DNA from: Coneutiohabitans sp964457925 | Lineage (GTDB): Bacteria > Zhuqueibacterota > Zhuqueibacteria > Zhuqueibacterales > Zhuqueibacteraceae | Reading direction: 5' to 3' | NCBI GenBank assembly: GCA_964457925.1 | Contig: CAYWGH010000007.1 | Coordinates: forward strand, 1 to 64,000 | DNA: 64,000 bases | In this document: piece after piece, positions 8,502 through 17,199 of the stretch | Layout of the letters: each line of letters opens with the position of its first letter | Position numbering within the stretch: the first letter of the stretch is position 1 | Translations under genes and position numbers: made by a program | The notes under the pieces: generated by a model | Told to the model about the DNA's origin: nothing | Seen by the model: only the letters and a program-made list of their open reading frames with translations | Databases searched by the model: none

Positions 8502-9674
8502 TTATTCTAACGCCTGCGCTTTGCGCGCATAAAGTGAATCCAACGTTTCTTCAAAAAACGAGATTTGCTGCTGCAACGAAAAACTTCTCTCGACGGTGGC
8601 TTGGGCATTCTTCCCGAGCCGCTTCAAGCGCTCGCGATCGCTCAGCGCCTGCACCAGTGCTGCACGCAAGGCCGCGATATCGCCGGAGGGCACGAGAAAA
8701 CCGTTTTCTCCGTCTTGCACCAGCTCTGGAACGCCGCCGACCCGGGTTGCGATTACGGGCTTGCGGCAGGCCATGGCCTCGAGCAAGACATTGGGCAGCC
8801 CCTCGCCCGGCAATGAAGGCAATACAAACAGATCAATCGCATTTACCCACTGCGCGACATCGTTGCGCACGCCCATGAAAAAAATGCGATGCTGCAAATT
8901 TCTTGCTTTGGTCAGGGCTTCCAACTCCGAACGCAGAGAGCCTTCGCCAATGCAAACGACATTCACGTCCGGAAACTGCCCAGCAATCCCGGCAAACGCT
9001 TCGATAAAATTGCGATGCCCCTTCCACGGCTCAAGCCGCGCAACAATGCCGATCAGAAAGCTGTTCGGCGGCGCGCCGATCTCCTGCCGTTTGGCGCAGG
9101 CAGCATCGCGCCCATTGGGATGAAATTGTTCGAGATCGACGCCGTAGTGGATGACACGAATCTTTTCCGCCGGAATGCCACGCCGCCGCACAAGTGATTG
9201 CTTTACTTCATGCGAAACCGCAACGATTAAATCAGCGCAAGCCATGGCCAGGCGATAGCCCCCGCGCCGCTGCAGGTTGTTGTGATACGGGTCACCCTCG
9301 TGCGACACTGTTTCCCACGACAGAATTGCTGGCACGCCGGCCAACTTTGCGGCTGTGGCGCCGATGACATCCGCCCAGAACAGCGTCGTTTGAACAAGAT
9401 CGATGCGGCGTTCTTTCATCAGGCGATAGAGCTTGAAAAATGGTCTGGGATCGAACGCGCTGCGCCGGCAGAAATCAAAAATCTCGATGCCGAGTTTTTC
9501 GAACTGCGGGCGCAGCGGTCCGCCCGGTCCAACGGTGGCGAGCATGATCTCATACTTGTCATGATCGAGGCGCTCGATCAATTCCCACAGTTTGTTCTCC
9601 GCGCCGCCCATGCGGAAGCCGTCAACGATTTGCAGGACGCGCAAACGGCGTGATTTCCTAATTTCGCGCTTCAT
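8502..9674 (-). CDS. Glycosyltransferase family 4
   Basis: 390 residues from the ATG at 9674 (a TTG 12 bases earlier is possible). GT-B fold: the N-terminal Rossmann domain has GGAE (about 23-26) for acceptor binding. The C-terminal donor domain has RLEPWKGH and the E-x7-E retaining motif within EGLPNVLLEAMACRKP. It transfers an activated sugar to the growing lipid-linked unit on the cytoplasmic face. It lies downstream of an SDR gene (9809-10840) with a 134-base gap. Donor and acceptor cannot be deduced. Confidence 0.88.
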   Translation of the reverse strand: MKREIRKSRRLRVLQIVDGFRMGGAENKLWELIERLDHDKYEIMLATVGPGGPLRPQFEKLGIEIFDFCRRSAFDPRPFFKLYRLMKERRIDLVQTTLFWADVIGATAAKLAGVPAILSWETVSHEGDPYHNNLQRRGGYRLAMACADLIVAVSHEVKQSLVRRRGIPAEKIRVIHYGVDLEQFHPNGRDAACAKRQEIGAPPNSFLIGIVARLEPWKGHRNFIEAFAGIAGQFPDVNVVCIGEGSLRSELEALTKARNLQHRIFFMGVRNDVAQWVNAIDLFVLPSLPGEGLPNVLLEAMACRKPVIATRVGGVPELVQDGENGFLVPSGDIAALRAALVQALSDRERLKRLGKNAQATVERSFSLQQQISFFEETLDSLYARKAQALE

Positions 9675-9808
9675 TGTGATTATCAAACAATGGCAAACCT
9701 TACCTCTCTACTGCTTTCTTGCGCAGCATGAAGAAGCTTAATTGTATGAATTCAAATTCAAAAACAATTGCCCTCGGCTGCAATGCGCACGCCCCAAACT
9801 GCGATCAA

Positions 9809-10840
9809 TTATAAGCGTTCGTAATCGTGAAACGCCGATTCTTGCAGCGCGTGGCTGCCGTCGAAATGGCCGTTCTTTTCCTTCTCTTGAAAATATTCCC
9901 AGATATGGCGAATAATCTGATCGAGCTTCACCGTTGGTTCATACCCGACCAAATGCTTGATCTTGGCAAGATCGGGCATGCGGCGCTGCATGTCTTCAAA
10001 ACCGGCTTCATAAGCTTCGGAGTAGGGCACCTTAACAATCTCGGAGCTGCTGCCAACAATTTTTTTCACCCGTTCGGCCAGTTCCATGATGGTGACTTCT
10101 TCGTTGCTGCCAATATTAAAAATTTGGCCGATGGCCTGGGGATGATTGGCCAGCGCGATTAACGCTTGCACCACATCGCCGACGTAGCCGAAGCAGCGCG
10201 ACTGCGTCCCGTCGCCATAGACGCGCAACGGCTGATTCCTCATTGCCGCTTGCACGAAACGCGGCACCACCATGCCGTATTGACCGGTTTGCCGAGGCCC
10301 GACGGTATTGAAGAGCCGGACAATCACCACCGGCAGTTTCATTTCTTTGTGGTAGGCCAGAGCCAAAAACTCATCAATCGCCTTCGAGCAAGAATAGCTC
10401 CAACGGCTTTTGGTGGTGGGGCCGAGAATGCGATCGTCGTCTTCGCTGAACGGCACTTTGTTGCTTTTGCCGTAAACTTCCGAAGTAGAGGTGATTAAAA
10501 CTTTTTTCTTGTAGCGATTGGCGGTTTTCAAAACGATTTCCGTGCCGAGCACGCAACGCTCGATCACTTCAACCGGACGATTCACGATCAATTCCACACC
10601 GACCGCCGAGGCGAGATGAAAAATCAAATCGCATTCGCTCACCAGGCGATCCATCACTGCCTCATTCATGATCGTCTCAATGGCAAAATGAAAATTCGGA
10701 AAAGCACGCACGTGCGCAATATTTTCCAGCTTGCCGGTGGAAAGATCATCGATAATCGTGACATTGTGTCCGCGATTCAGCAGGGCATCGGTGAGATGCG
10801 ACCCAATGAATCCGGCTCCACCCGTGATCAGCACTTTCAT
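9809..10840 (-). CDS. NAD-dependent nucleotide-sugar epimerase/dehydratase (extended SDR)
   Basis: 343 residues. The ATG at 10840 is preferred because AAGGAG is 11 bases upstream; for an ATG 9 bases earlier the gap would be only 2. It has an N-terminal GGAGFIGSH (residues 7-15), STSEVYG, and the catalytic Tyr149/Lys153 pair in WSYSCSK. The downstream segment FNTVGPRQTGQYGMVVPRF is typical of UDP-glucose epimerase, UDP-glucuronate decarboxylase and dTDP-glucose dehydratase relatives. It supplies or modifies an NDP-sugar donor. The exact reaction is unassigned. Confidence 0.82.
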   Translation of the reverse strand: MKVLITGGAGFIGSHLTDALLNRGHNVTIIDDLSTGKLENIAHVRAFPNFHFAIETIMNEAVMDRLVSECDLIFHLASAVGVELIVNRPVEVIERCVLGTEIVLKTANRYKKKVLITSTSEVYGKSNKVPFSEDDDRILGPTTKSRWSYSCSKAIDEFLALAYHKEMKLPVVIVRLFNTVGPRQTGQYGMVVPRFVQAAMRNQPLRVYGDGTQSRCFGYVGDVVQALIALANHPQAIGQIFNIGSNEEVTIMELAERVKKIVGSSSEIVKVPYSEAYEAGFEDMQRRMPDLAKIKHLVGYEPTVKLDQIIRHIWEYFQEKEKNGHFDGSHALQESAFHDYERL

Positions 10841-10871
10841 AACTGACATTGCTCCTTACTTGGTTAAATGA

Positions 10872-12083
10872 TTAGCGCGCCGCAACATTCCGTTTGCGGC
10901 GTTGCAAAACTTCTTCAAAAACATCCAGCATCCGGTGGGCCATACGTTCCCACGTCCAATTCGCCAAGACGTCTCGCCGCGCCTGTTCGCCCATTTGTCT
11001 GCGTTTCTCGGCAGAATCGACCAATGACAGAACTTTTTCCGTCAGTTCATTGGCGCGGTCTGGGTCGAACAATAAACCGTTTTTGCCATCCTGAATGATC
11101 TCCGCCACCTGCCCGACGCGCGTGGCCACCGTAGCCTTTCCGGACGACATATATTCGAAAAGCTTTACCGATGACGGATACCAAAAATCGAGTTTGGGAT
11201 AAGGCGCCAGGACAATATCCATGCAGGAAAGATACTTCGGCACCTCGCTATGCGGCACCGTGCCCGGCAAAACGACACGCGAGGCGTAGCCGTTCGTGTG
11301 CAACCGGCTCTCAAAAAATTCTTTATTCTTGCCGCCCCCCACGAGTAAAAAGCTGACGTTCGGACGCTGGGCAAGCAGATGCTTCGCCATACCGATCAGA
11401 TTCTCAATGCCGCTCCAGCCGAATAGTGAACCGACCCAACCGATGACGACTTTATTCTCAAGGCCGAGCTTTTTTGCCAACGCATGGTCGCGGGAAACGG
11501 GCGCAAATTTGTTGGCGTCAACTGCATTCGGAATCACATGAATTTTGGAGGCCGGAATGCCGCGTTCAATATAGTAATTTGCGAGTATATTTGAAATCGC
11601 AATAATGGCGTCGGCGCCGCGCATATTGGCCATCTCGATTTTCATGGCCAGGTCGCCGAGATGCATGTAATTCTTGCCGTAAAAATTCATATGCTCATGC
11701 GTGGGCGGACAATCGGCCTCAATCACCATCGGAATATTCAACCGGCGCGACAGCCAGAGGCCCGAAAACGTATACAACTCGAGCCGGTTAAAAAATATAT
11801 CCGGTTTCTGGCGGCGGAGAATTTGATTCTCCTGAAACAAGTACTTTGCATTGGCCAGAACCCGTTTGGGTTCGTGCAGGTATTTTTGCAGCAGCGGCTT
11901 GAGCCAGCGCTCTTTTGCCTGCTGGGCCACGCTGGCATAGGCTGCCGGTTGCGGCACCCGCCATTCGAGGTGCGTGGTGTGGCCAAGGCGATTCATGGCG
12001 GCGAGAAACTCTTTTGCCTTAATCGCCGAGCCTGCCGAAACGCCGTCAATATCCCAGAGATAGCTAAAGTATGTGATAACCAT
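10872..12083 (-). CDS. Glycosyltransferase family 4
   Basis: 403 residues. The ATG at 12083 (MVITYFSYLWDIDG) was chosen because homologous GT4 proteins begin just before the first beta strand; an upstream in-frame start at 12122 adds unlikely residues. It is a GT-B fold with the donor-domain entry VIGWVGSLFGWSG and a C-terminal nucleotide-sugar motif SSVKLFEYMSSGK. Here the first Glu of the usual E-x7-E is not obvious, and the segment begins APYPKLDFWYP. It lies 31 bases upstream of the SDR gene, so co-transcription is likely. Confidence 0.82.
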   Translation of the reverse strand: MVITYFSYLWDIDGVSAGSAIKAKEFLAAMNRLGHTTHLEWRVPQPAAYASVAQQAKERWLKPLLQKYLHEPKRVLANAKYLFQENQILRRQKPDIFFNRLELYTFSGLWLSRRLNIPMVIEADCPPTHEHMNFYGKNYMHLGDLAMKIEMANMRGADAIIAISNILANYYIERGIPASKIHVIPNAVDANKFAPVSRDHALAKKLGLENKVVIGWVGSLFGWSGIENLIGMAKHLLAQRPNVSFLLVGGGKNKEFFESRLHTNGYASRVVLPGTVPHSEVPKYLSCMDIVLAPYPKLDFWYPSSVKLFEYMSSGKATVATRVGQVAEIIQDGKNGLLFDPDRANELTEKVLSLVDSAEKRRQMGEQARRDVLANWTWERMAHRMLDVFEEVLQRRKRNVAAR

Positions 12084-12167
12084 ATCTCGATTAAACGCGA
12101 ACATGAAAACAAATAATCGCAAAGCCGAGTCCTGAAACAGCGCGATCGTTCGCCGGCATGCAGGTTT

Positions 12168-12956
12168 TTACGGTTGCGGCGTTTTTACCAGCAAACGTTT
12201 GACTTTGCCCAACTGCCTTAACGTGAAATAATAGTAACCCAGGCCGTGCCGCAACTTAAAGCAAAACTGCTTGAATGAATCGCCCCATAAAATTTCTGTG
12301 CGGCCGATGGCGAACGGGCTGACCGGGCCGTTGTCATAAAACGGCGGACCGCCGCACGCGCCGCGATAGCCGGATTCTTTTACGCAATCCATCACACCTT
12401 GATTGAATTCGGCAAAAGGGTAGCAAAAAAAATCAACGCTGCAGCCCAGCCGATCCGCAATCAAATTGCGTGAATCAAGAATTTCGTGGCGCAATTTTTC
12501 CGGCGTCAAGCTTGTCATCTTAACATGGTCGAGGCCATGCGATTGCAAACTCCAGCCATATGTTTGCATTTCACGCGCTTCATGCCATGCCATGAAGCTT
12601 TGCCGGCCCTCGGCTGCGGGCGCGCCCTCGCCCCGCAAGAGATTGCCGGCCAGAAAAATGGTGCCGGTGAAATTATACTTTGCCATCAACGGGAACGCGC
12701 GGCTGTAATTGCACAAATAGCCATCATCGAACGTGATGACGATGGCATTATCCGGCACCGGTTCGCCGCGCTCAAAATAATTCAACAGCGCGTGCAAGTC
12801 AATCGTGCGATACTTGCGAGCTGCCAGCCACGCCATTTGTTCGGCAAAATTTTGCGGTGAAACGCAAAACGGACGCCAGGCATTGTTGGCTTCGCTATCG
12901 ATGCGATGGTACAATAAAACCGGGATACGCTTTTTGTTGGATTCGTTTTTTTGCAC
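12168..12956 (-). CDS. Polysaccharide deacetylase (NodB/CE4 family)
   Basis: 262 residues, probably initiating at GTG (12956), since no in-frame ATG is near. NodB-domain motifs are intact: FDDG (76-79, catalytic Asp and metal Asp), metal-binding H140/H144 in SHGLDH, and a later CYPFAEF. This is a metal-dependent N- or O-deacetylase acting on a polysaccharide or its lipid-linked precursor. No signal peptide is visible, so the catalytic side is uncertain. It sits between a flippase gene and a GT4 gene and resembles the deacetylases found in exopolysaccharide loci. Confidence 0.85.
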   Translation of the reverse strand: MQKNESNKKRIPVLLYHRIDSEANNAWRPFCVSPQNFAEQMAWLAARKYRTIDLHALLNYFERGEPVPDNAIVITFDDGYLCNYSRAFPLMAKYNFTGTIFLAGNLLRGEGAPAAEGRQSFMAWHEAREMQTYGWSLQSHGLDHVKMTSLTPEKLRHEILDSRNLIADRLGCSVDFFCYPFAEFNQGVMDCVKESGYRGACGGPPFYDNGPVSPFAIGRTEILWGDSFKQFCFKLRHGLGYYYFTLRQLGKVKRLLVKTPQP

Positions 12957-13029
12957 GCTTGTTTCAAATGATCTCGCCGAAGATTACGCCTGTCGCCGGA
13001 ACCACGTCAGGGCGATTAGGCGGCGGGAC

Positions 13030-14493
13030 TTATCTTAAAAATCGTGAAGCCAGCAAAAAATCCTGTTTTGAAAACACCCGCACGGCCAGGACCGCCAGCA
13101 AGTATATGAAAAATGCCAATGGCATCAAAAACCAAATTTGAATCTTTGAAAAAAACACCAGAACGCCTGCCATGCAGATTGCCGCGGCGGCCAGCTTTAT
13201 ACCGCCCAGCCACAACGGCCGGCTCTCGAACTTAATGATCCGTCGAAACACGAACGGCGCTTGCAAAGCAACATAAATAAAAACCGCGCCCAGCGCAGCC
13301 CATGCCGCCCCCAAATAGCCGAACTGTTGAATCAGCACCCAGTTTAATGCGATGCTGGCAAGCATGCTGACCGCATTCACAAACAAATCATAGCGTTGAT
13401 TGTTGCTCGCCACCAAAGCATATGCAAAAATTTGTGATGCGGCATATGGCACAACGACCCAAATCAGGATGCGCAAGATCGGGACCGCGTCTGCGAATTT
13501 AGCGCCATAAATTAGCGAAACAACCTGCGGCGCAAGCAAAGACAACATCAATGCCACCGGTAGCGTGAGCACCAGCAACACGTGCAGGCCTTTTTTGCAT
13601 GCCAGTTCGAACTGATTCGAGGTTTGTCCGGCCGCAGAATTGGAGATGCGATAATAATTCGAGATGATGGGAAAGAGAGAGTTGACAAAACTATCCACCA
13701 CAACCAAAGCCAGCATCAAAAAGCGATAAGCAGCGCTGTACAGCCCGACTTCATCCATTCCTCGGACTTTGGAAAGAATCGAAACATCGACTTTCCAATA
13801 AATCGTCACACAAATCATGGTCAAGGCAAAGACGCGCGCTTGGCCGACAATTCGCGCGGCAAAGGCGGGATCAAATCGAACGCGCTCGTCATGCTCGGGT
13901 TTTGCAACGTAACGGTGCAGATACCAATAATAAAAAGCCACGCGCGCGAAACGGCAGACCACAAAAACCCAAACCAGCGCAAGCAACCCAAAGCCTTGCC
14001 ACAGCGCGATCAAACTGAAAACAACGCGCCACGCATTCTCCAGCACGGCGCTATAACCGACAATGTGCAAGCGCTCAATGCCCGCCAATACACCCTCGCA
14101 AACGTCGCAAAGCGCAGCGGCCAGCAACGACAGACTCACGATCACCGTCGCCCACCACACCGCATCGCCGTATTGCAGCACGGCGGTGAGCGCGATGAGA
14201 ACCAGCATGCTTAACAACGAAAACGGCAAGGCAATAACGCTGCCGTGGCGCAGATATCTCCACAGCTCTTCCGGTTGTTGCGCCACGTTGCGGGTGAGCA
14301 GATTCTTCAGGCCGAACGCCGAGATAATTTGAAAGATCGCTTGATAATTGAAAACCGTCGCATACGACCCCAGCCCTTCGACTTGCAACGTCCGGCTGAT
14401 GGTGACGATCAAATAAAACGACAGCACCGGCTGAAGCGCATTCGCGAGGATCAGTACGGAGGTGTTGCGAAAAAAACGTTGCAGCGTGGACAT
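13030..14493 (-). CDS. Oligosaccharide flippase (Wzx/MVF-type)
   Basis: 487 residues from MSTLQRFFRNTSVLI, with an even spread of about 12-14 hydrophobic helices. The N-terminus (SVLILANALQPVLSFYLIV) and the pattern of amphipathic loops fit the polysaccharide export (Polysacc_synt/MATE-like) superfamily. It would flip the undecaprenyl-linked repeat unit across the inner membrane. A second, different flippase is encoded at 35477-36964. An imperfect inverted repeat lies immediately upstream of the start. Confidence 0.85.
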   Translation of the reverse strand: MSTLQRFFRNTSVLILANALQPVLSFYLIVTISRTLQVEGLGSYATVFNYQAIFQIISAFGLKNLLTRNVAQQPEELWRYLRHGSVIALPFSLLSMLVLIALTAVLQYGDAVWWATVIVSLSLLAAALCDVCEGVLAGIERLHIVGYSAVLENAWRVVFSLIALWQGFGLLALVWVFVVCRFARVAFYYWYLHRYVAKPEHDERVRFDPAFAARIVGQARVFALTMICVTIYWKVDVSILSKVRGMDEVGLYSAAYRFLMLALVVVDSFVNSLFPIISNYYRISNSAAGQTSNQFELACKKGLHVLLVLTLPVALMLSLLAPQVVSLIYGAKFADAVPILRILIWVVVPYAASQIFAYALVASNNQRYDLFVNAVSMLASIALNWVLIQQFGYLGAAWAALGAVFIYVALQAPFVFRRIIKFESRPLWLGGIKLAAAAICMAGVLVFFSKIQIWFLMPLAFFIYLLAVLAVRVFSKQDFLLASRFLR

Positions 14494-14498
14494 ATTAG

Positions 14499-14566
14499 AA
14501 TCCACAAAGATCACCGGTGGACACGAAGGTTCCTGGTCTCAGCGCTTGTGATGTGCTTCGTGGATG
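14499..14566. repeat. Imperfect inverted repeat of the CCACGAAG type
   Basis: The outer arms ATCCACAAAG (14500-14509) and CTTCGTGGAT (14556-14565) pair at 9 of 10 positions. Inner words GGACACGAAGG and CGCTTGTGATG are related. This is the kind of dispersed CCACGAAGGACACGAAG intergenic repeat seen in many environmental genomes. It lies between the carbamoyltransferase and flippase genes and carries no gene. Confidence 0.5.
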
Positions 14567-14605
14567 GTTTGACATTTTCAATATCGACTGGCCTCGGTTC
14601 GAGCG

Positions 14606-16330
14606 TCAGCTTTGGCCCTGCCCCTTCACCAAAAACGGACCCAGCGCCAAATAATCGAGGTGGCCGAGCTGAAACGCCCGAATAGCATCCTCCGGCGAGC
14701 AGACAATCGGTTCTTCGTGCATATTAAAGCTGGTGTTGACAATGCTCGGAATGCCGGTGAGCTTGTAATATTCTTTCAAGATGCGGTAATAGCTCGCGTT
14801 GGTTTTTTCATCGATCAACTGCGGCCGGGCGGTGTTGTCGACATGCACGGCTGCCGGTGATTTCTCGCGCATAAAATCCGTACAATCAAAGGTGATGGTC
14901 ATGAAGCGCGCCGGATATTCCGCGCCGCTGAGGTTTTTATAGCAGCGTGGGGCCTCTTCCATGAGCGTCACCGGCGCGAACGGCATGAATTCCGTGCGTT
15001 TCAACCGATCGTTCAGCCACTTGTTTACCGCTGGATCAACGGCGGGATAAAGAATCGAGCGGTTGCCGAGCGCACGCGGGCCGTATTCCATCGCGCCGTT
15101 GAAGCGCGCCACCACTTTATTTTGCGTCAACAATTCTGCGACTTTGACTTCGATATTCGGATGATGCTCGAATACAACGCCTTTATCGCGCAGCGCCTTT
15201 TCCATTTGTTTTTCGGTATAATTCGGGCCGAGATAAGCGTGGGGCAGCGCGCTGCCGCGTGAGCCATTTTGATTGATGTCGTAATACAAAGCGCCGCCGG
15301 CGCAAACGCCGCCATCGCCCATGTTGGGAAAGATGTAGACGCGTTTGACCCCCGGCACTTCGAACACGCGTTGATTCAACTTTACATTTGCAAAAATGCC
15401 GCCGGCGAGGCAGACGCTGTCAACATTATAACGCGTAATGGCATTCTGTACCAACGCCGTTACAACTTCTTCAAAACGGCGTTGAAATGCCGCAGCAATG
15501 TCTTCGCGTTTGTAGTTCGCCACCAGCTTGCTCATCAGACTGCTTTTGGCGAACGGCATTTTCTTGTGCCAGATCTTGCCCATCATGTACGGCGCATGCA
15601 CGTTCAGCCCCTCGCATACGAGTAAACCTTTGATTTCGTCATACACCGGTGAGTGGGGATTGCCGAACGCCGCGAGTCCCAAAATCTTGCCTTCATGCCG
15701 GCCGCCGCGAAAGCCGAGCCAATTCGTCAAGCTTTGATAATAATGGCCGAGGGAATTGGGATAATACGAACGGTGCACCGGCGTCATTTTCTTGCCTTCG
15801 CCGACGCAAATCATTGTTGAAACGAAATCGCCCCAAGCATCGCCGGTAATCACGATGGCGCGCTCGAAGCCGCTGGTGTAGTAGGCAGATGCCGCATGCG
15901 TGACGTGATGTTCGACGCGATGGAGCTGAGCATGAGGAAACATATCCCGCAGGCGCTTTTCATAGCGCCGGTAGAGCACCGCCATGCGCGGATAGGTTTT
16001 CATCAGTAAGCTGCCGGACATGACCAGTTGCCGCGTGCGGTCACCCAGCGCTAGTTTGCCGTTGGTGCCGGCAAAAACGCTTTTGGGATACTTGGGAAAA
16101 AGGTTCTTAATAATATCTTCCCCTTTGCGCAGTTCGGGAATAACGACGTGTTTGATGTCCTCGTGTTTCACGCCCGCGATCTCCATCACCGCCTGAATTG
16201 AGCGCGTCGGAAACTGCGTATCCATTTTGATGCGGGATAACCGCTCTTCGCTAATCGCTGCCAGCATTCGCCCATCTTTGACGATGACGGCCCCGGTGTC
16301 GTGACCTTGTGTGATGGATAATACGGCCAT
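14606..16330 (-). CDS. Carbamoyltransferase (NodU/CmcH family)
   Basis: 574 residues; AGGAG lies 5 bases before the ATG. It transfers a carbamoyl group from carbamoyl phosphate, via carbamoyl-adenylate, to a sugar hydroxyl. The N-terminal Kae1-like ATP-binding domain shows the metal-binding HHVTHAASAY (141-150), TGDAWGD, CLAGGIFANVKLNQ and PNMGDGG. The C-terminal YrdC-like domain has GPRALGNRSI (417-426). The length equals typical NodU. In this context it probably decorates the polysaccharide unit; the acceptor is unknown. It lies between a methyltransferase and a flippase gene. Confidence 0.92.
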   Translation of the reverse strand: MAVLSITQGHDTGAVIVKDGRMLAAISEERLSRIKMDTQFPTRSIQAVMEIAGVKHEDIKHVVIPELRKGEDIIKNLFPKYPKSVFAGTNGKLALGDRTRQLVMSGSLLMKTYPRMAVLYRRYEKRLRDMFPHAQLHRVEHHVTHAASAYYTSGFERAIVITGDAWGDFVSTMICVGEGKKMTPVHRSYYPNSLGHYYQSLTNWLGFRGGRHEGKILGLAAFGNPHSPVYDEIKGLLVCEGLNVHAPYMMGKIWHKKMPFAKSSLMSKLVANYKREDIAAAFQRRFEEVVTALVQNAITRYNVDSVCLAGGIFANVKLNQRVFEVPGVKRVYIFPNMGDGGVCAGGALYYDINQNGSRGSALPHAYLGPNYTEKQMEKALRDKGVVFEHHPNIEVKVAELLTQNKVVARFNGAMEYGPRALGNRSILYPAVDPAVNKWLNDRLKRTEFMPFAPVTLMEEAPRCYKNLSGAEYPARFMTITFDCTDFMREKSPAAVHVDNTARPQLIDEKTNASYYRILKEYYKLTGIPSIVNTSFNMHEEPIVCSPEDAIRAFQLGHLDYLALGPFLVKGQGQS

Positions 16331-16416
16331 ACGTTCTCCTGATTAAGCAGCCACTCCTGATCCAAAATCTATGGTCAGAGTTTGGTGTTTTATACCGAGC
16401 AACCTGATGCTCCCAA

Positions 16417-17118
16417 CTACTGCGCCCATGCCTTGTTTGAGGCAGGTTGGCGCGCCGGGTGTAATTTGATTTTTTCGCCAAACATGATCACAAAATCAAG
16501 CGTGAAGCCAAACAGATAATTGCGCTTGATGACATAATCTCGAATGCCAGCCGCCTGCAGCATTCCACAAATATCATTGAACGACAACAGAAACATGTAA
16601 TCGCCCGCAGCCCAGCTTTTCCCCACCAGTTTCAAATAACGTTCGAACAGCGGCTTGGGTAAATAGTGCAACACGGGCGTACGCGTGTGAACTTCTACCG
16701 GGAAAAAGCGGTTTGGCGTCGTGAGATAGGCATTTCGTGCAACGCGTCGAATTTCCCGTAAGAACAAAATCTGCCGGTCGCGATTCCCGACATGTTCGAT
16801 GACGGCATTCGACCAGCAAAGGTCAAAGCTTTGATCGGGGAAGGGGAATTTTTTGCCGTCATATACCGTGGCTTGCACCGCGGGATAGCGTGCGCGAAAT
16901 TTGTGGTACTCGTCGATGCCGAGAACCGAAATATTGCCGGGATACGGATAAAGCCGTTCCAGCAGATTATCCGTTTCGCTGTATTCCTCCTCTGCTGCGC
17001 CCACGTCGAGAATGCTCGTGTTTGCATCAGGCGCAAAGGTCTGCATGAAAAAATCAAATTTCTTGCGGCGATTCCGCCCGCTGATTTTGTATGCGAGATT
17101 GTTTTTCCAGTCACGCAT
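16417..17118 (-). CDS. SAM-dependent methyltransferase (class I)
   Basis: 233 residues. The Rossmann motif I is slightly unusual, ILDVGAAEEE (about 36-45) in place of the common G-x-G-x-G. An acidic SAM-binding loop (VLGIDEYH) and the post-motif WSNAVIEHVGN follow. It probably O-methylates a sugar of the lipid-linked unit or chain end. AGGACT lies before the ATG. It lies directly downstream of the secreted hydrolase gene and upstream of the carbamoyltransferase gene. Confidence 0.8.
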   Translation of the reverse strand: MRDWKNNLAYKISGRNRRKKFDFFMQTFAPDANTSILDVGAAEEEYSETDNLLERLYPYPGNISVLGIDEYHKFRARYPAVQATVYDGKKFPFPDQSFDLCWSNAVIEHVGNRDRQILFLREIRRVARNAYLTTPNRFFPVEVHTRTPVLHYLPKPLFERYLKLVGKSWAAGDYMFLLSFNDICGMLQAAGIRDYVIKRNYLFGFTLDFVIMFGEKIKLHPARQPASNKAWAQ

Positions 17119-17199
17119 TGCTAAGTCCTACAACGCCGGCCCCGCCGGGCGAGGCACAAGGCGACGAACGGCAACTTATCGTATAGCTGTTTTGCAGAA

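Noticed and set aside
13582..14214. Plus-strand open frame of 210 codons
   Set aside because: Antisense to the flippase gene, without recognisable protein features.
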